Position numbers and translations under genes: made by a program
Shown: positions 1-8,758 of the stretch, piece by piece
Numbering within the stretch: the stretch's first letter is position 1
How the letters are laid out: every line of letters begins with the position of its first letter
From: Phoronis ovalis
Taxonomy: Eukaryota > Phoronida > Phoronidae
Direction: 5' to 3'
Assembly (NCBI GenBank): GCA_028565635.1
Contig: JAOXYB010037085.1
Coordinates: 1 to 13,629, forward strand
Length of the DNA: 13,629 bases
The notes under the pieces: generated by a model
The model's database searches: none
What the model was told of the DNA's origin: nothing
The model's input: the letters and a program-made list of their open reading frames with translations, nothing else

Positions 1-195
1 TTGTAAGTAAAATAATAACGGGATGTGTGATTCACTATATAAAACCAGAAATCCTATTGGTACGAAGTATACACATTTTATTTATAGCTATGAATTGTGA
101 GACTGACACATGTGTTAAGACGAAAAGAAAGCAAATATCGATCTGAATACAAACTCATTTATACCTCGCACGAGACAAACAGCCAACCAACCGAC

Positions 196-237
196 TATAT
201 AAGGAAGCTCTGATGATACGCACTATATTCATCATTC
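196..237 (+). promoter_or_regulatory. Isolated TATA box with initiator-like sequence
   Basis: TATATAAGG (196-204) is followed by an initiator-like TCATTC (232-237), a somewhat long spacing of about 38 bases. No supported gene follows on the plus strand within the window. It is listed because it is the best plus-strand core-promoter look-alike in the left flank. Confidence 0.15.
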
Positions 238-1426
238 GATTTCTTAATAATTATATTAAATAGTCGATTAGCGTCAATTTATTACAAGGCATCGTGTTAT
301 CTTGGTTGTGTTGTAACATCTTACAGTGAAGGGAAGGAATTGTATGAAATGTATGTTCATCTGAATTCCATGCACGTATTCTGTTATCTGTTAACAAGAA
401 TACGCTCCAATGCATATTTATATTACAGAATAAACTAAAATGTAAAAATAATCATGCATAAAATAATAAATGTAACTTGCTGTAGGTGATGCATAGTTAT
501 TGCATGCTTTTATATATTTTTAGCTGCATCGCTTACAGCGTTTTCTAAAGGCTTCGAGTGATTGTTAGTATTACCAAATACCCAAAGAAAGTGAACTACT
601 ATACTCCAGCGCGGGCTTCAGAGAAAATACTATTTTGTTCCTACAGCTAGCATATGCTGACATCTCCTTTATATTCCATACAAAACTGTATCACTACTAA
701 GGGAAAATTCGTATAATAGACCGTATAGTTGATTTTACAACCTGATTTTTGCTTGGAATTTGATCAGAAATAATATAAATATAAGCAACTTATGAGAATC
801 GCAAATAATAACATCATATGACGATTTGATAACAAAATCAATTCAAAAGCTATATAAATTTACTGAAAAAAGTATTTTCTTACCTGAAATATATTTAAAT
901 GCTAGACAATATAATGTGACTACATACAGCTCACTTAGACGTGTCTACGGTTATACAGTCAGAAGCAATGGCATGCAGGAAAATGACAGTATATTCGATT
1001 TTCCGAAACTCAATATAAAATAAAGCAATATCGATCGTTTTCCTGGCCAGTCCCTGTAATGCTGAAGTGCAGCATAATAGAAACGTTTATGCTTAATGAA
1101 AACGTACTGAGGATCGATGTGGCAGTATGTTGAGTACGTCTTAAACACGGAAATGATCCTTTAGAAATGATACTTTAGCCAAGGGAGATCAGAAATATAT
1201 GTACATATTGTATTGGAATGTAGAGGCATTCATAGGTTGTTTGTGAATTAAGCGAAACGGCGGAAACACTCCTTATAGATTATATTTTTATACAGTAGAT
1301 CAAATGTCTGAATTAAGATTAATTAATTAAGATGTATTTATGAAATTCAAGGCAACGAGTGTGTTAGAAAACCAACACTCGCCAAGCGCCTCGAAATCCA
1401 TGTATGTACATATTTGAAAGAGTACT

Positions 1427-1443
1427 ATGCAAATATATAAAAG
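1427..1443 (+). promoter_or_regulatory. Octamer-like ATGCAAAT joined to TATATAAAAG
   Basis: An exact octamer motif ATGCAAAT (1427-1434) shares one base with TATATAAAAG (1434-1443). This resembles an octamer/TATA promoter pointing right, toward the 3' end of gene B. Downstream there is only a 16-codon frame from 1482, so any product would be non-coding or antisense to the gene B 3' UTR. It may be chance. Confidence 0.15.
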
Positions 1444-1739
1444 AATTGTTTACAAACTATGTTTAAATTACAAGGCGCTTTTATGATAACACACGTTGGG
1501 CAAATAATGATAATGTTTGCCTCTCTGTATTAGAATAAGATTCGCGAAGATTAGCGGAATCATGTAGAAAAACATCCTGAAAATATATAAGTTTGTCACT
1601 ACAAAAGAAATTTATGCACTCCATGGATAACTGTTTATGTTTGTCCTTTACTTTTATTTGATAATCAATTTTTGCCACCAGGGTACATCAGCCTGAGCTG
1701 TGGTAAGATTTAGCTTTTCTTCGTAAATTGAACTTTGTT

Positions 1740-2039
1740 GCCCTCCACTACTAACACTTTATTTTTAAACAACTATTTATCCTAATAATAAAGAATAATT
1801 ATGGTAACAATAAAAAAAATAACAGGTATAACAGCAATACGTTTGAGTATATTAAAAAGTGTGTTTTTACAGTTTGTCTTAAATTTTGTCACATTAGAGT
1901 AGAAGAAAATCAGTTTTTAAACAATGCAACTCTTCACTATTTCTTGTCAAAAGTCGGGTAATAAAATTAAATATCAAATTAAATATGTGTTATCCTTTTA
2001 CACATGTGAGAAACATGCCGACAACACACGATGATGTAC
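1740..2039 (-). other. Probable 3' UTR of gene B
   Basis: This stretch runs from the gene B stop to just past the first canonical poly(A) signal. It is AT-rich, has no sustained reading frame, and shows no recognisable structural element. Confidence 0.45.
1758..1763 (-). terminator. Candidate poly(A) signal of gene B (AATAAA)
   Basis: AATAAA on the minus strand lies 277 bases after the stop codon of gene B. It is followed within about 25 bases by the GT/G-rich GTGTTAGTAGTGGAGGG, as expected of a downstream element. It is the first canonical signal after the stop and would give a 3' UTR of about 300 bases. A second AATAAA at 1658-1653 could serve as an alternative. Confidence 0.5.
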
Positions 2040-5000
2040 TTATTTTCGTTTTAACATTGTCAGAATTTCTTTCAATTTTTTTACATCTGTTTCACTTTTT
2101 TTAAGTTGTTCTTTTGTTTTTAAATGTTCTTCCTGTAATGTAGCGTTTTCTTGTTTCAAACTTGCCTTAGATTTCTGTAGCAGTTTAACACCTGCGGTTA
2201 ATGCAAATTTTTCTTCATTCATACTGTCCATTTTTTCTTTCATTTTAAATAATAAAGCTTTCCCATTACTGTTTTGTTTTTCTAAATTTTCGATTTTTTC
2301 CTGTAACTCCTTCTCAGAAGCGTCAACTTTCTCACTCCCATTACTTTTGTTTGCTTTTAATTCTGTGCACAGAGCTTGTAACTTTTCAATTTCTACTACG
2401 GCTTCACTGTACTGTTTCTTTATATTTTGAAGATGCTCTTTTGCTTTTTCCAGGTGAACAGCTTTCGCTCTGTTCTCTGTTTCTAACTCTTTGATCTTTG
2501 CTTGCAGTTCTTTCGGCGAAGTACTGCTAGTTGACTGTATTTTCTGCTCTGCTTTCGTTTGTTTTTGCTTTGTATCCACGCTACCGTGATTTTTGTTTAC
2601 GGATTCCAAGTCATCTTTTTGCCTTTTAAGATCTTTAACTTGCTCCTTTAGACTTTTTAGTTCGCCGTTTTGTTTTTGTAGTTCGTTCTCTAACTGTTTT
2701 GTTTTTGTATCAGCCGCTTTGTGTTTATCAGCTTTTTCTTTTAATGATTTGTTGTCCTTTTCAAGTTCATTCTTACGCTTGTTTAAATTATCAATTTGTT
2801 CTTTCATTTTATCAATTTCGTTTTTATGTTTGTGAATTTCCGTTTCCAACTGTTTCACTTTAGGCTCGATTTTTGATTTCGGTTCTTTTTCTCTTTTATC
2901 ATTTTGTTCCTTCAACGATTCGTACAGGTCTTTTATCCTTTTGTTTTCGTGCTCTATTTCTGCATTTCGCGTTTGTACAGCTTCTAAAAGGTCAGTTTTC
3001 TTTTCCATGTCCCCATGTATACTTTCATTTGCCTGTTTTGAATTGGGAACTGCAACGGTATTTTGCTGTTTCGACAAAGCTTCAAGTTGTTGTTCTAATT
3101 TTGTGTTTTCTTTTTTCAGTTCGTCACATTTTGTTGTTAACGTTGACATCAAATCCTTCACTTTAGAAAACTCTTTATTCTTTTCATTTGCTTCGATTTC
3201 CAGTTGCTTTATTTTGTGTTCATACTCTTGTTTTGTCTTTTTCAAAGTTTTCAATTCTTCTTTCATTTTATCATATGCAACTAGCTGCTTCTGTTTGCCT
3301 TCAAGATTTGAATTCTTTTCTTTCAAAATATCAATTTCTTTGACTAATTTCTTGGTTTCAGTTTGCTGATGTTCTTTTAATTTCTTTGCACTTTCTAATT
3401 GTTCTTTTAATGATTGCGAGTGTAATTTACTCTGTTTTAAATCTGATGTTAATTGCTTCATTTTCGTATCATTCTCTTGATTCACTTTATTCCTTTTCTC
3501 ACCCTCCGCGTCTTTATTTGCTCTATCTTTTTCAGGTTTATCTCCCTTGGTACTTTCATATAACTGTTTTATCATCGCAACCTCGTGTTCAAGTTCGGTT
3601 ATTTTAGGCTGTGATCTGTCACATTTCCTTTGCAAATCACTCATTTGCGTTTTCAACTGCTTGTTTTCGTTTAACAACTTAGTTTTGTCTTCTTTTAATA
3701 TTTTTGAAGATAATTTTTCTTTTTGCAACGATTTGTTCAATTCATCAATTTTGCTCTCGACTTTTTCCGTCTTGCTCTTAGCTATATTCTGTAATTCATT
3801 ATTATGTGCTCTTAACTGTGTGTTATCCGCATATAGCTGATTTTTCTCTTCTTGCAGGGTCTTTGTTAACGATTTCTCCTTTTCTATATGCTTGGACAGC
3901 TCCTTTACCTCTGAATTCAATTCTTTTTTCTTGTTTCCATCATCGTATCGCTGTTTTTGTAAAGTACTTTTTTGTTTATGCAATTCTAATGCTTCCTGCT
4001 GCATAACGTCAGCAGCATTTTCAAGTTCTCGATTTTTTTTCTGTTGATTTTGATTTTTAATTTTCAGTTCATTGATATCGTCTGTTTTTCTGTTGTTTTG
4101 ACTTTCTAGTTTACCGATCTCTTGGCGAAAATCGTTATTTTCTTTGCGCAGACTTCTAACGGTAATTCTCTCTTCCTCGATAACTCTCGTGAGCTCAGAA
4201 AATTGCACATTTACATCTTGCGCATGCTGATTTTCATCATGCATGCGTCTCGTCTTTTCTTGCTCTATTCGTAGCAGTTTTGTCATTTGTTCAATTCCAT
4301 TTTCCAATTCATTCATTTTTTCTACCGCATCAGACTTTTGGTTCTGCAAAGACTTATTTTCAGTATTTAGATTATCGCGTTCATTTTGCACTTCTCGTTT
4401 TTCATCTAAAACCTTTGTCATTCTTTCTGTTTCTTTTTGTAACAACTCTTTAACTTCCTCAATTTCAATTTTGAGTTCATTATTTTTCTGTTTTAAATCC
4501 TTCATCTCCTTTTCGAAATTCTCTTTTTTTAATTTCAAAGTTTCGTACTCTTCTTGCAATTGTTTATATTTTTCCCGAAAATATTTTGAAGTTTCCTTTT
4601 CGTCTTCGTAGGATTTTGTTGTATTCTGCAATTCTTTTTTTAATCGATTGTTCATACTTTCACCATTTGCATTCTTCTCGAGTAACGAATCATTTTTAAT
4701 ACTCAACTTCTTTATTTCTCCTTGTAGATGACCAACTTCATCTTGTAAGGATTCGATGTTTCTTTGTTCTACTTGTAGCAACTTGTTAGCATCTTCTATT
4801 TGAGATTTCAATAGATCTTTCTCTTTTAGAGTCGCTTTATTTTGTATTTGAAGCTCATCGTACTGAGATTTCTGAAGTTTTAAGTTTTCATTCACCTGTT
4901 TCAAGTTATCTTTAAATGTTGTCACATTCTGGTTTTCTGTGTCTAGAGTCTTTTTCAAATCCTTTATATTTGTTTGCTGTTCTTTATTCTTGATTTCCAA

Positions 5001-6395
5001 ATCTAGAATTTTTCTTTGTTTTGCATTGCTTTCCTGCTCCATTTGTTTAACCTTTTCCTGAAGTGCTCTGACAGTAATTTTCTCATTTTCTAACAATGAC
5101 TTCAGTCCTTTTATCTCTCCCTCTAATCCCTCAATTTTGTCACTAGAAATTGTAATCTCTTTTTGAAATTCGCCATTTTTGATTTGAAGCAAATTATTAT
5201 CGTCACTTTTCTGACTTAGCTCATCTACTTTTACGGTAAATGTTTCTTTTTCCTTTTTAAGTTCTGATTCTATATAACTAAATTTTATTTCTGTCTCCGA
5301 AATTTGCTTTTCTAAGTTTTCAACTTTTGATTTAAAATCATTTCTCTCTTCCTTCAAATGTTTTGAGATACTCAGTTCACTGTCTAGCTGAGAGCTCACG
5401 TGCGACAAATTCGCTGTTAATTCAGAAATATTTATTTGCAGTTCTTGATTTGTATCTTGTAGTTGTTTGCTATTTTCTTTTTCTTTTTGTAATTCGTCTT
5501 TTAATTTTTTACTCTTCTTTAATTCTCCGTTTACATTTTTCAGCTGTTCGATAGCTGTACGAATGTCCGTATTTTCGCGTAGTTGTCTTTCTTGAGCAAT
5601 TTTGCTGACGTCATGAAGTGACCTTAACAATCTTTGATTTTCATCTTCCAAATTTTGAAATTTTCGTGACATAACCTGGTTTGCAGTAGAATCAGAAATA
5701 CTGATCTCTTCCATAAATTGCTTGAAATCTGTAATCAAGGAAATTTTCAGAGAGTCATAATCTGTATCATTAATATCATTCAATGAAACATGAAATTGAC
5801 TTAAAGTCCTTCCTTTACTTTTTAATGTTTCTTGTAAAGTATATACTTTCTCGTTGAGTATTTCTACTTTTTGCTCATAATCTCGAAGTGTTTGCTGTAC
5901 GATTCCCGGATTTTCGTGCTTTGAACTCCTTGGTGTATGTTTTGTTTTCTCTATTTGTTTTTCATAAGCAAATCTTTCATCCATGTACTCTTTCAGTCTA
6001 ATTTTATGTTGCACTGCTTGCAATTTCCAACCACCAGATGTCACATTTGATACGCAATCATTCACATCACCAGCAGACGATTTCCATTGATGCACAGTTT
6101 GTATGATATCATTAACGAAATTTTCGTTTCGTTTTTGCCATTCCTCTTTTTCCACCTTCCTCTTCTTCAGCATGTCTTGGTAAAATCTAGCAGTTTCCTC
6201 TAAAGAACTAATATCATTGTTCACAACTTCAATATCACTTTCTAAATGCCTAACTCTTAGGTCTTTTTGTTTTATTGTTTGCTTGTGTTCTGAAGACAGT
6301 TTGTCTTTTTCCCGCGCTAATCTTGCTTTCATGTGAGACATGGTATAACCATACCGATCTGCTCTTAAACTCATATTTGTTAGTTCTGATTCCAT
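2040..6395 (-). CDS. Long coiled-coil rod protein, paralogue B (1451 aa, single coding exon)
   Basis: The ATG at 6395-6393 (A at -3, G at +4) opens an uninterrupted frame ending in TAA at 2042-2040. The frame continues upstream only seven codons to a TTG at 6416-6414, and an in-frame TAA at 6422-6420 precedes that, so I take the ATG. Residues 14-263 form an N-terminal module shared with the neighbouring gene: an RYxYT..H.K.R start, all three tryptophans of the protein (86, 104, 123), and MDERF at 138. Residues 164-929 contain no proline and are heptad-rich (K/E/Q/N/L), as in a continuous coiled coil. A 56-residue repeat runs through about 435-946. The last third has proline- or Ser/Thr-containing breaks near 1111-1133 and 1270-1295, then a tail (1378-1451) related to the neighbour's. 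I see no signal peptide, membrane segment, motor head, ATPase or GRIP domain. It resembles golgins, myosin tails and other rods only in general composition. A structural or tethering role is inference; the cellular function is not known. Confidence 0.9.
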   Translation of the reverse strand: MESELTNMSLRADRYGYTMSHMKARLAREKDKLSSEHKQTIKQKDLRVRHLESDIEVVNNDISSLEETARFYQDMLKKRKVEKEEWQKRNENFVNDIIQTVHQWKSSAGDVNDCVSNVTSGGWKLQAVQHKIRLKEYMDERFAYEKQIEKTKHTPRSSKHENPGIVQQTLRDYEQKVEILNEKVYTLQETLKSKGRTLSQFHVSLNDINDTDYDSLKISLITDFKQFMEEISISDSTANQVMSRKFQNLEDENQRLLRSLHDVSKIAQERQLRENTDIRTAIEQLKNVNGELKKSKKLKDELQKEKENSKQLQDTNQELQINISELTANLSHVSSQLDSELSISKHLKEERNDFKSKVENLEKQISETEIKFSYIESELKKEKETFTVKVDELSQKSDDNNLLQIKNGEFQKEITISSDKIEGLEGEIKGLKSLLENEKITVRALQEKVKQMEQESNAKQRKILDLEIKNKEQQTNIKDLKKTLDTENQNVTTFKDNLKQVNENLKLQKSQYDELQIQNKATLKEKDLLKSQIEDANKLLQVEQRNIESLQDEVGHLQGEIKKLSIKNDSLLEKNANGESMNNRLKKELQNTTKSYEDEKETSKYFREKYKQLQEEYETLKLKKENFEKEMKDLKQKNNELKIEIEEVKELLQKETERMTKVLDEKREVQNERDNLNTENKSLQNQKSDAVEKMNELENGIEQMTKLLRIEQEKTRRMHDENQHAQDVNVQFSELTRVIEEERITVRSLRKENNDFRQEIGKLESQNNRKTDDINELKIKNQNQQKKNRELENAADVMQQEALELHKQKSTLQKQRYDDGNKKKELNSEVKELSKHIEKEKSLTKTLQEEKNQLYADNTQLRAHNNELQNIAKSKTEKVESKIDELNKSLQKEKLSSKILKEDKTKLLNENKQLKTQMSDLQRKCDRSQPKITELEHEVAMIKQLYESTKGDKPEKDRANKDAEGEKRNKVNQENDTKMKQLTSDLKQSKLHSQSLKEQLESAKKLKEHQQTETKKLVKEIDILKEKNSNLEGKQKQLVAYDKMKEELKTLKKTKQEYEHKIKQLEIEANEKNKEFSKVKDLMSTLTTKCDELKKENTKLEQQLEALSKQQNTVAVPNSKQANESIHGDMEKKTDLLEAVQTRNAEIEHENKRIKDLYESLKEQNDKREKEPKSKIEPKVKQLETEIHKHKNEIDKMKEQIDNLNKRKNELEKDNKSLKEKADKHKAADTKTKQLENELQKQNGELKSLKEQVKDLKRQKDDLESVNKNHGSVDTKQKQTKAEQKIQSTSSTSPKELQAKIKELETENRAKAVHLEKAKEHLQNIKKQYSEAVVEIEKLQALCTELKANKSNGSEKVDASEKELQEKIENLEKQNSNGKALLFKMKEKMDSMNEEKFALTAGVKLLQKSKASLKQENATLQEEHLKTKEQLKKSETDVKKLKEILTMLKRK
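3561..5093 (-). repeat. 56-residue superperiod region in gene B (residues 435-945)
   Basis: The anchor motif is a hydrophobic residue, then E at +3, K/Q/R at +4 and a hydrophobic residue at +10 (for example LENEKITVRAL, LQVEQRNIESL). It starts at residues 435, 484, 540, 596, 652, 708, 739, 837, 890 and 946. The spacings are 49, 56, 56, 56, 56, 31, 98, 53 and 56; most are whole heptads. DNA identity between units is low, so any duplication is old. Confidence 0.7.
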
Positions 6396-6423
6396 TTTCT
6401 TTCGTTTTTTTGCCAAGTTTTAT

Positions 6424-6867
6424 CTGAAAAGTAACAATACATTGGATGTGTTAAAGTTAGTTATGCGGCTGACCATGGCCACTTCACATGTATTGAGGAG
6501 GGTTACCAATTTCTTAAAAGAACAGTATATAATGATTACGTAACTAAATACATGTATCAAAATTCTCTTCTGCCCGGGTAAAGCAAATAAATGTTCGCGT
6601 GGATTACTGCATTGTACGGACAGGTCTACAAATAGACGCCGGGATGAATGTCCGGAAAGAATTGCGACGATAATTGTCTATTTGCGGCAAACAATTTTAT
6701 CTACGGACAATACTAGTAATTAAAACCTAGAACATTTAGGGCATTCATGCATTTCTTTTATATGCCTGCGTCCCAGACAGACCTCTAATGATAAAGATAT
6801 TACGCCAACGCCAAATGATATAAGTTAGTACTATGCAAAAGTTTAGTTAACAAATATATGAACTTAC
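6424..6867 (-). other. 5' UTR intron of coiled-coil gene B (444 bp, GT-AG)
   Basis: The donor reads CCTG|GTAAGTT at 6868/6867 and the acceptor reads TTACTTTTCAG at 6434-6424, with a pyrimidine-rich run before the AG. After splicing, exon 2 starts ATAAAAC and reaches the TTG at 6416 after seven bases and the likely ATG at 6395 after 28. The neighbouring gene has the same arrangement, and both the exon-1 end and the acceptor-to-start junction are similar in sequence. This supports a real, ancestral intron. The alternative, that the acceptor receives a trans-spliced leader, is less likely because a near-perfect donor lies upstream. The intron holds a set of inverted repeats at 6617-6711. Confidence 0.7.
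6617..6711. repeat. Cluster of short inverted and direct repeats inside the gene B intron
   Basis: CGGACA (6617-6622) pairs with TGTCCG (6649-6654) and encloses a hairpin GTCTA-CAAA-TAGAC (6624-6637). CAAATAGAC (6629-6637) also has an exact inverted copy GTCTATTTG (6676-6684). ATTGTC (6673-6678) pairs with GACAAT (6706-6711), and TACGGACA is directly repeated at 6615-6622 and 6702-6709. It could be a remnant of a small mobile element or an intronic RNA structure. No element family is recognised. Confidence 0.4.
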
Positions 6868-6900
6868 CAGGCAGAAATATTCCAACTTGAACTTAAAGTA
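6868..6900 (-). other. 3' end of non-coding exon 1 of gene B
   Basis: The sequence just before the donor contains TACTTTAAGTTCAAGTTG (6900-6883), followed by 15 bases to the splice site. The matching stretch before gene A's donor is TACTTAAATTAAGTTG, differing by one substitution and two single-base gaps. I read this as a homologous untranslated first exon. Its 5' end cannot be placed. A (CT)n run on this strand at 6975-6961 could lie in or just upstream of it. Confidence 0.5.
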
Positions 6901-6960
6901 TGAATGTTACGATTGAAAATTTCGTTATCATCAGTTTTCTGGTTGAGTATAGCCAGCTCA

Positions 6961-6975
6961 GAGAGAGAGAGAGAG
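6961..6975. repeat. (GA)n microsatellite
   Basis: Fifteen bases of perfect GA repeat; on the minus strand it reads as a CT run about 90-105 bases upstream of the exon-1 donor of gene B. It may be an ordinary microsatellite, or a GAGA-type or pyrimidine promoter element. Confidence 0.9.
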
Positions 6976-7182
6976 GTACATATCATTTGTTTATTAGCTT
7001 ATGTCCCGCTTAGTATTAGATGTTATGACAACGCTTATTTACGCGTGATAGTTATGTTTTTCAATAATAAAACAAAAGCGTTAAGGTAAAAATCAATTGA
7101 CTATACTTATATGTTTAATCAGTATTGATTTTTATTTATTGAATGTCCGTCTTCGATTTCAGTAAAATGTGCCATCAGAGTC

Positions 7183-7226
7183 AATATAATAGATTGTCTA
7201 CTGTGAAGTTTGCATTAGTCAACCAA
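7183..7226 (-). promoter_or_regulatory. Weak promoter candidate for gene B: inverted CCAAT and TATA-like motif
   Basis: On the minus strand ATTGG (7226-7222) precedes TATTATAT (7192-7185) by about 30-35 bases, similar in layout to the candidate at gene A. Initiation near 7155-7160 would give a first exon of about 290 bases. A competing possibility is a TATA-less start near the CT run at 6961-6975. The sequence does not decide between them. Confidence 0.15.
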
Positions 7227-7708
7227 TATCAGCGTACAGTGTATATAATGTACAGTTTTTACTCCTGGATCTTTTCCTCTCTTTTTCTTCGTGGTTGGCA
7301 GTAGTGATCAATTTTATTTAAAAGTTGGTGTAATTTTGCTTAAAATGTAAGAAATCAGAGTGCTAAAATCCCCAGAAAATAATGGGATTTTTATAAGTAG
7401 AGGACTGAATTAAAGCTTCATAATCTTCTAGGCAAGTTTCTACAGTCAGGTATATAGCAAAAATGTTTGTTGACCATCCCAGGATTAAAAAGCAGGCATA
7501 GGCTAAAGACGGATATCGATTTGTGATTGAAAAAAATTGTCATCATAACGTCAGTATTATTAAAAAGATTTATTAATATTCAAGTGAATAGGAAAATTAA
7601 TTATGTAATACCATATATTTTTTTGTGTCGCTATTTGTTCTTATTTAGGGTTAAGTTCACTGAGTGCTGCTCTTAGGTGGCCATGTATATATTTGCTGAT
7701 AATTATCA

Positions 7709-7714
7709 TTTATT
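7709..7714 (-). terminator. First canonical AATAAA downstream of gene A
   Basis: Reading minus from the gene A stop, I find no AATAAA until here, about 1.05 kb on. Either gene A has a long 3' UTR or it uses a variant signal. AATATA at 8630-8625, about 130 bases after the stop, is one such candidate, and TATAAA at 8752-8747 seems too close to the stop. Which one is used cannot be told from sequence alone. Confidence 0.2.
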
Positions 7715-8758
7715 ATAGACCTGCTACAAACCGTCATGATATAATAATCCGAGAAATACAATACCTACCGAAGAAACAGCTAATTTTATATCTTGTCTTT
7801 TTTAAATCACACATTCTGTTGAAATAACAATGTTAAGAACTATTATATTGTGAATCCTTAATTGGTGATTGGTGGATCAGCAACGCGTGATCTGAGATGA
7901 GATCCAATTCACGGAAACAGTACTCAGCAGTATGTGAACCTAATGGTAGTGATAAACTCGATAATTTTTAGGCTTGTTTTATATTTGACATTACTGAAGC
8001 TTTTTTAAAATGCAAATCGTAGTACCATACGCTATAGTGTTTTATGTTCCACAAGTTTAGCCTTCCCCGAAGCTGTGACAATATGCTGCAATCTGTCATT
8101 AGAATATGTAAGTTACATGTAATGTATATGTAAAAGGAATCGATTTGAAATTCTACAAATTCCTCGAAGATGAGATAAAAATATATTGGGAGCACACTCC
8201 AGAATTGTAGTCTTTCTTATGAAAACATGAAATAAGAAATATTTTGAGTTTGGATCATATATTCATATTCAATATAATATTTCTAACATTTAACAAATAA
8301 GCAATAATTACCATATATATGTATTTATCGTCTTAGAAGCACTATGCCCCTCTCTGTTGTTACACGAGTATGTGTTTTCAACGATAAGCGTTATATGTGA
8401 ATCAGTTTGTAGATATCTCTCGGAGAAAAATGCTGACTAAAAAAGATATGTTCGAAACATACAGTATACAATATATATTTGCACACCTTTGACAGTGGTA
8501 AACACAAAATAGTACTTGTGTAAAATTAAAGTTTGAGAGCGAGTCATATCCGTTAACTCTTGTCTCGAAGCTGTACCGTGGACGTACGTCAAATTACATA
8601 TAACTGATTTCTGAATTCATTATGTATATTTTACGTGCGCAAGTCAATAAGTAATTAATATCATATCATAGGTTAAAAATCTGTTACAGAAGCATCCTCG
8701 TAAACGCAACTACTAATTACAACTTTTTAAAGATTTAAAACGTAATTTATAAAATGAT

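Larger units (their letters stand above)
1..1739. other. Non-coding left flank
   Basis: AT-rich sequence with no convincing gene. The longest frames are about 65 codons on either strand (826-1023 plus, 951-1148 minus), with no recognisable family and no clear splice context. I found no tRNA, rRNA or transposase. GCCAAGGGAGATCA at 1178-1191 resembles a short sequence I recall as frequent in molluscan DNA; this is a weak hint only. Confidence 0.6.
6976..8758. other. Intergenic and untranslated stretch between genes A and B
   Basis: It should contain the 3' UTR of gene A at its right end and the promoter of gene B at its left. The longest frame is 75 codons (7968-8195 minus), starts inside AT-rich DNA and matches nothing I recognise. 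An imperfect 20-base palindrome with a TATA centre lies at 7234-7253. A nested hairpin-forming segment lies at 7860-7909. No RNA gene or transposon is recognised. Confidence 0.55.

Noticed and set aside
951-1148. 65-codon minus frame with many aromatic residues, considered as a transposase or exon fragment
   Set aside because: No recognisable motif, no clear splice sites, and length expected by chance.
6396-6416. Starting gene B at the TTG (1458 residues)
   Set aside because: TTG is a poor start in animals and an ATG in strong context follows 21 bases later. Kept as a finding because the site matches gene A's true start.
6424-6434. Acceptor used only for spliced-leader trans-splicing
   Set aside because: A strong upstream donor and a homologous exon 1 in both paralogues favour an ordinary cis intron; trans-splicing is not excluded.
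6827-6839. 13-base repeat AGTACTATGCAAA shared with 1421-1433
   Set aside because: A match of this length is expected by chance in an AT-rich 13.6 kb window, and the flanks do not match.
7863-7912. tRNA-like or tRNA-derived SINE: an A-box-like TGGTGGATCAG at 7870-7880
   Set aside because: The D stem does not pair and the downstream B-box candidate mismatches key bases.
8581-8590. Perfect palindrome GACGTACGTC
   Set aside because: Ten-base palindromes occur by chance at this scale; no gene or motif context supports a site.
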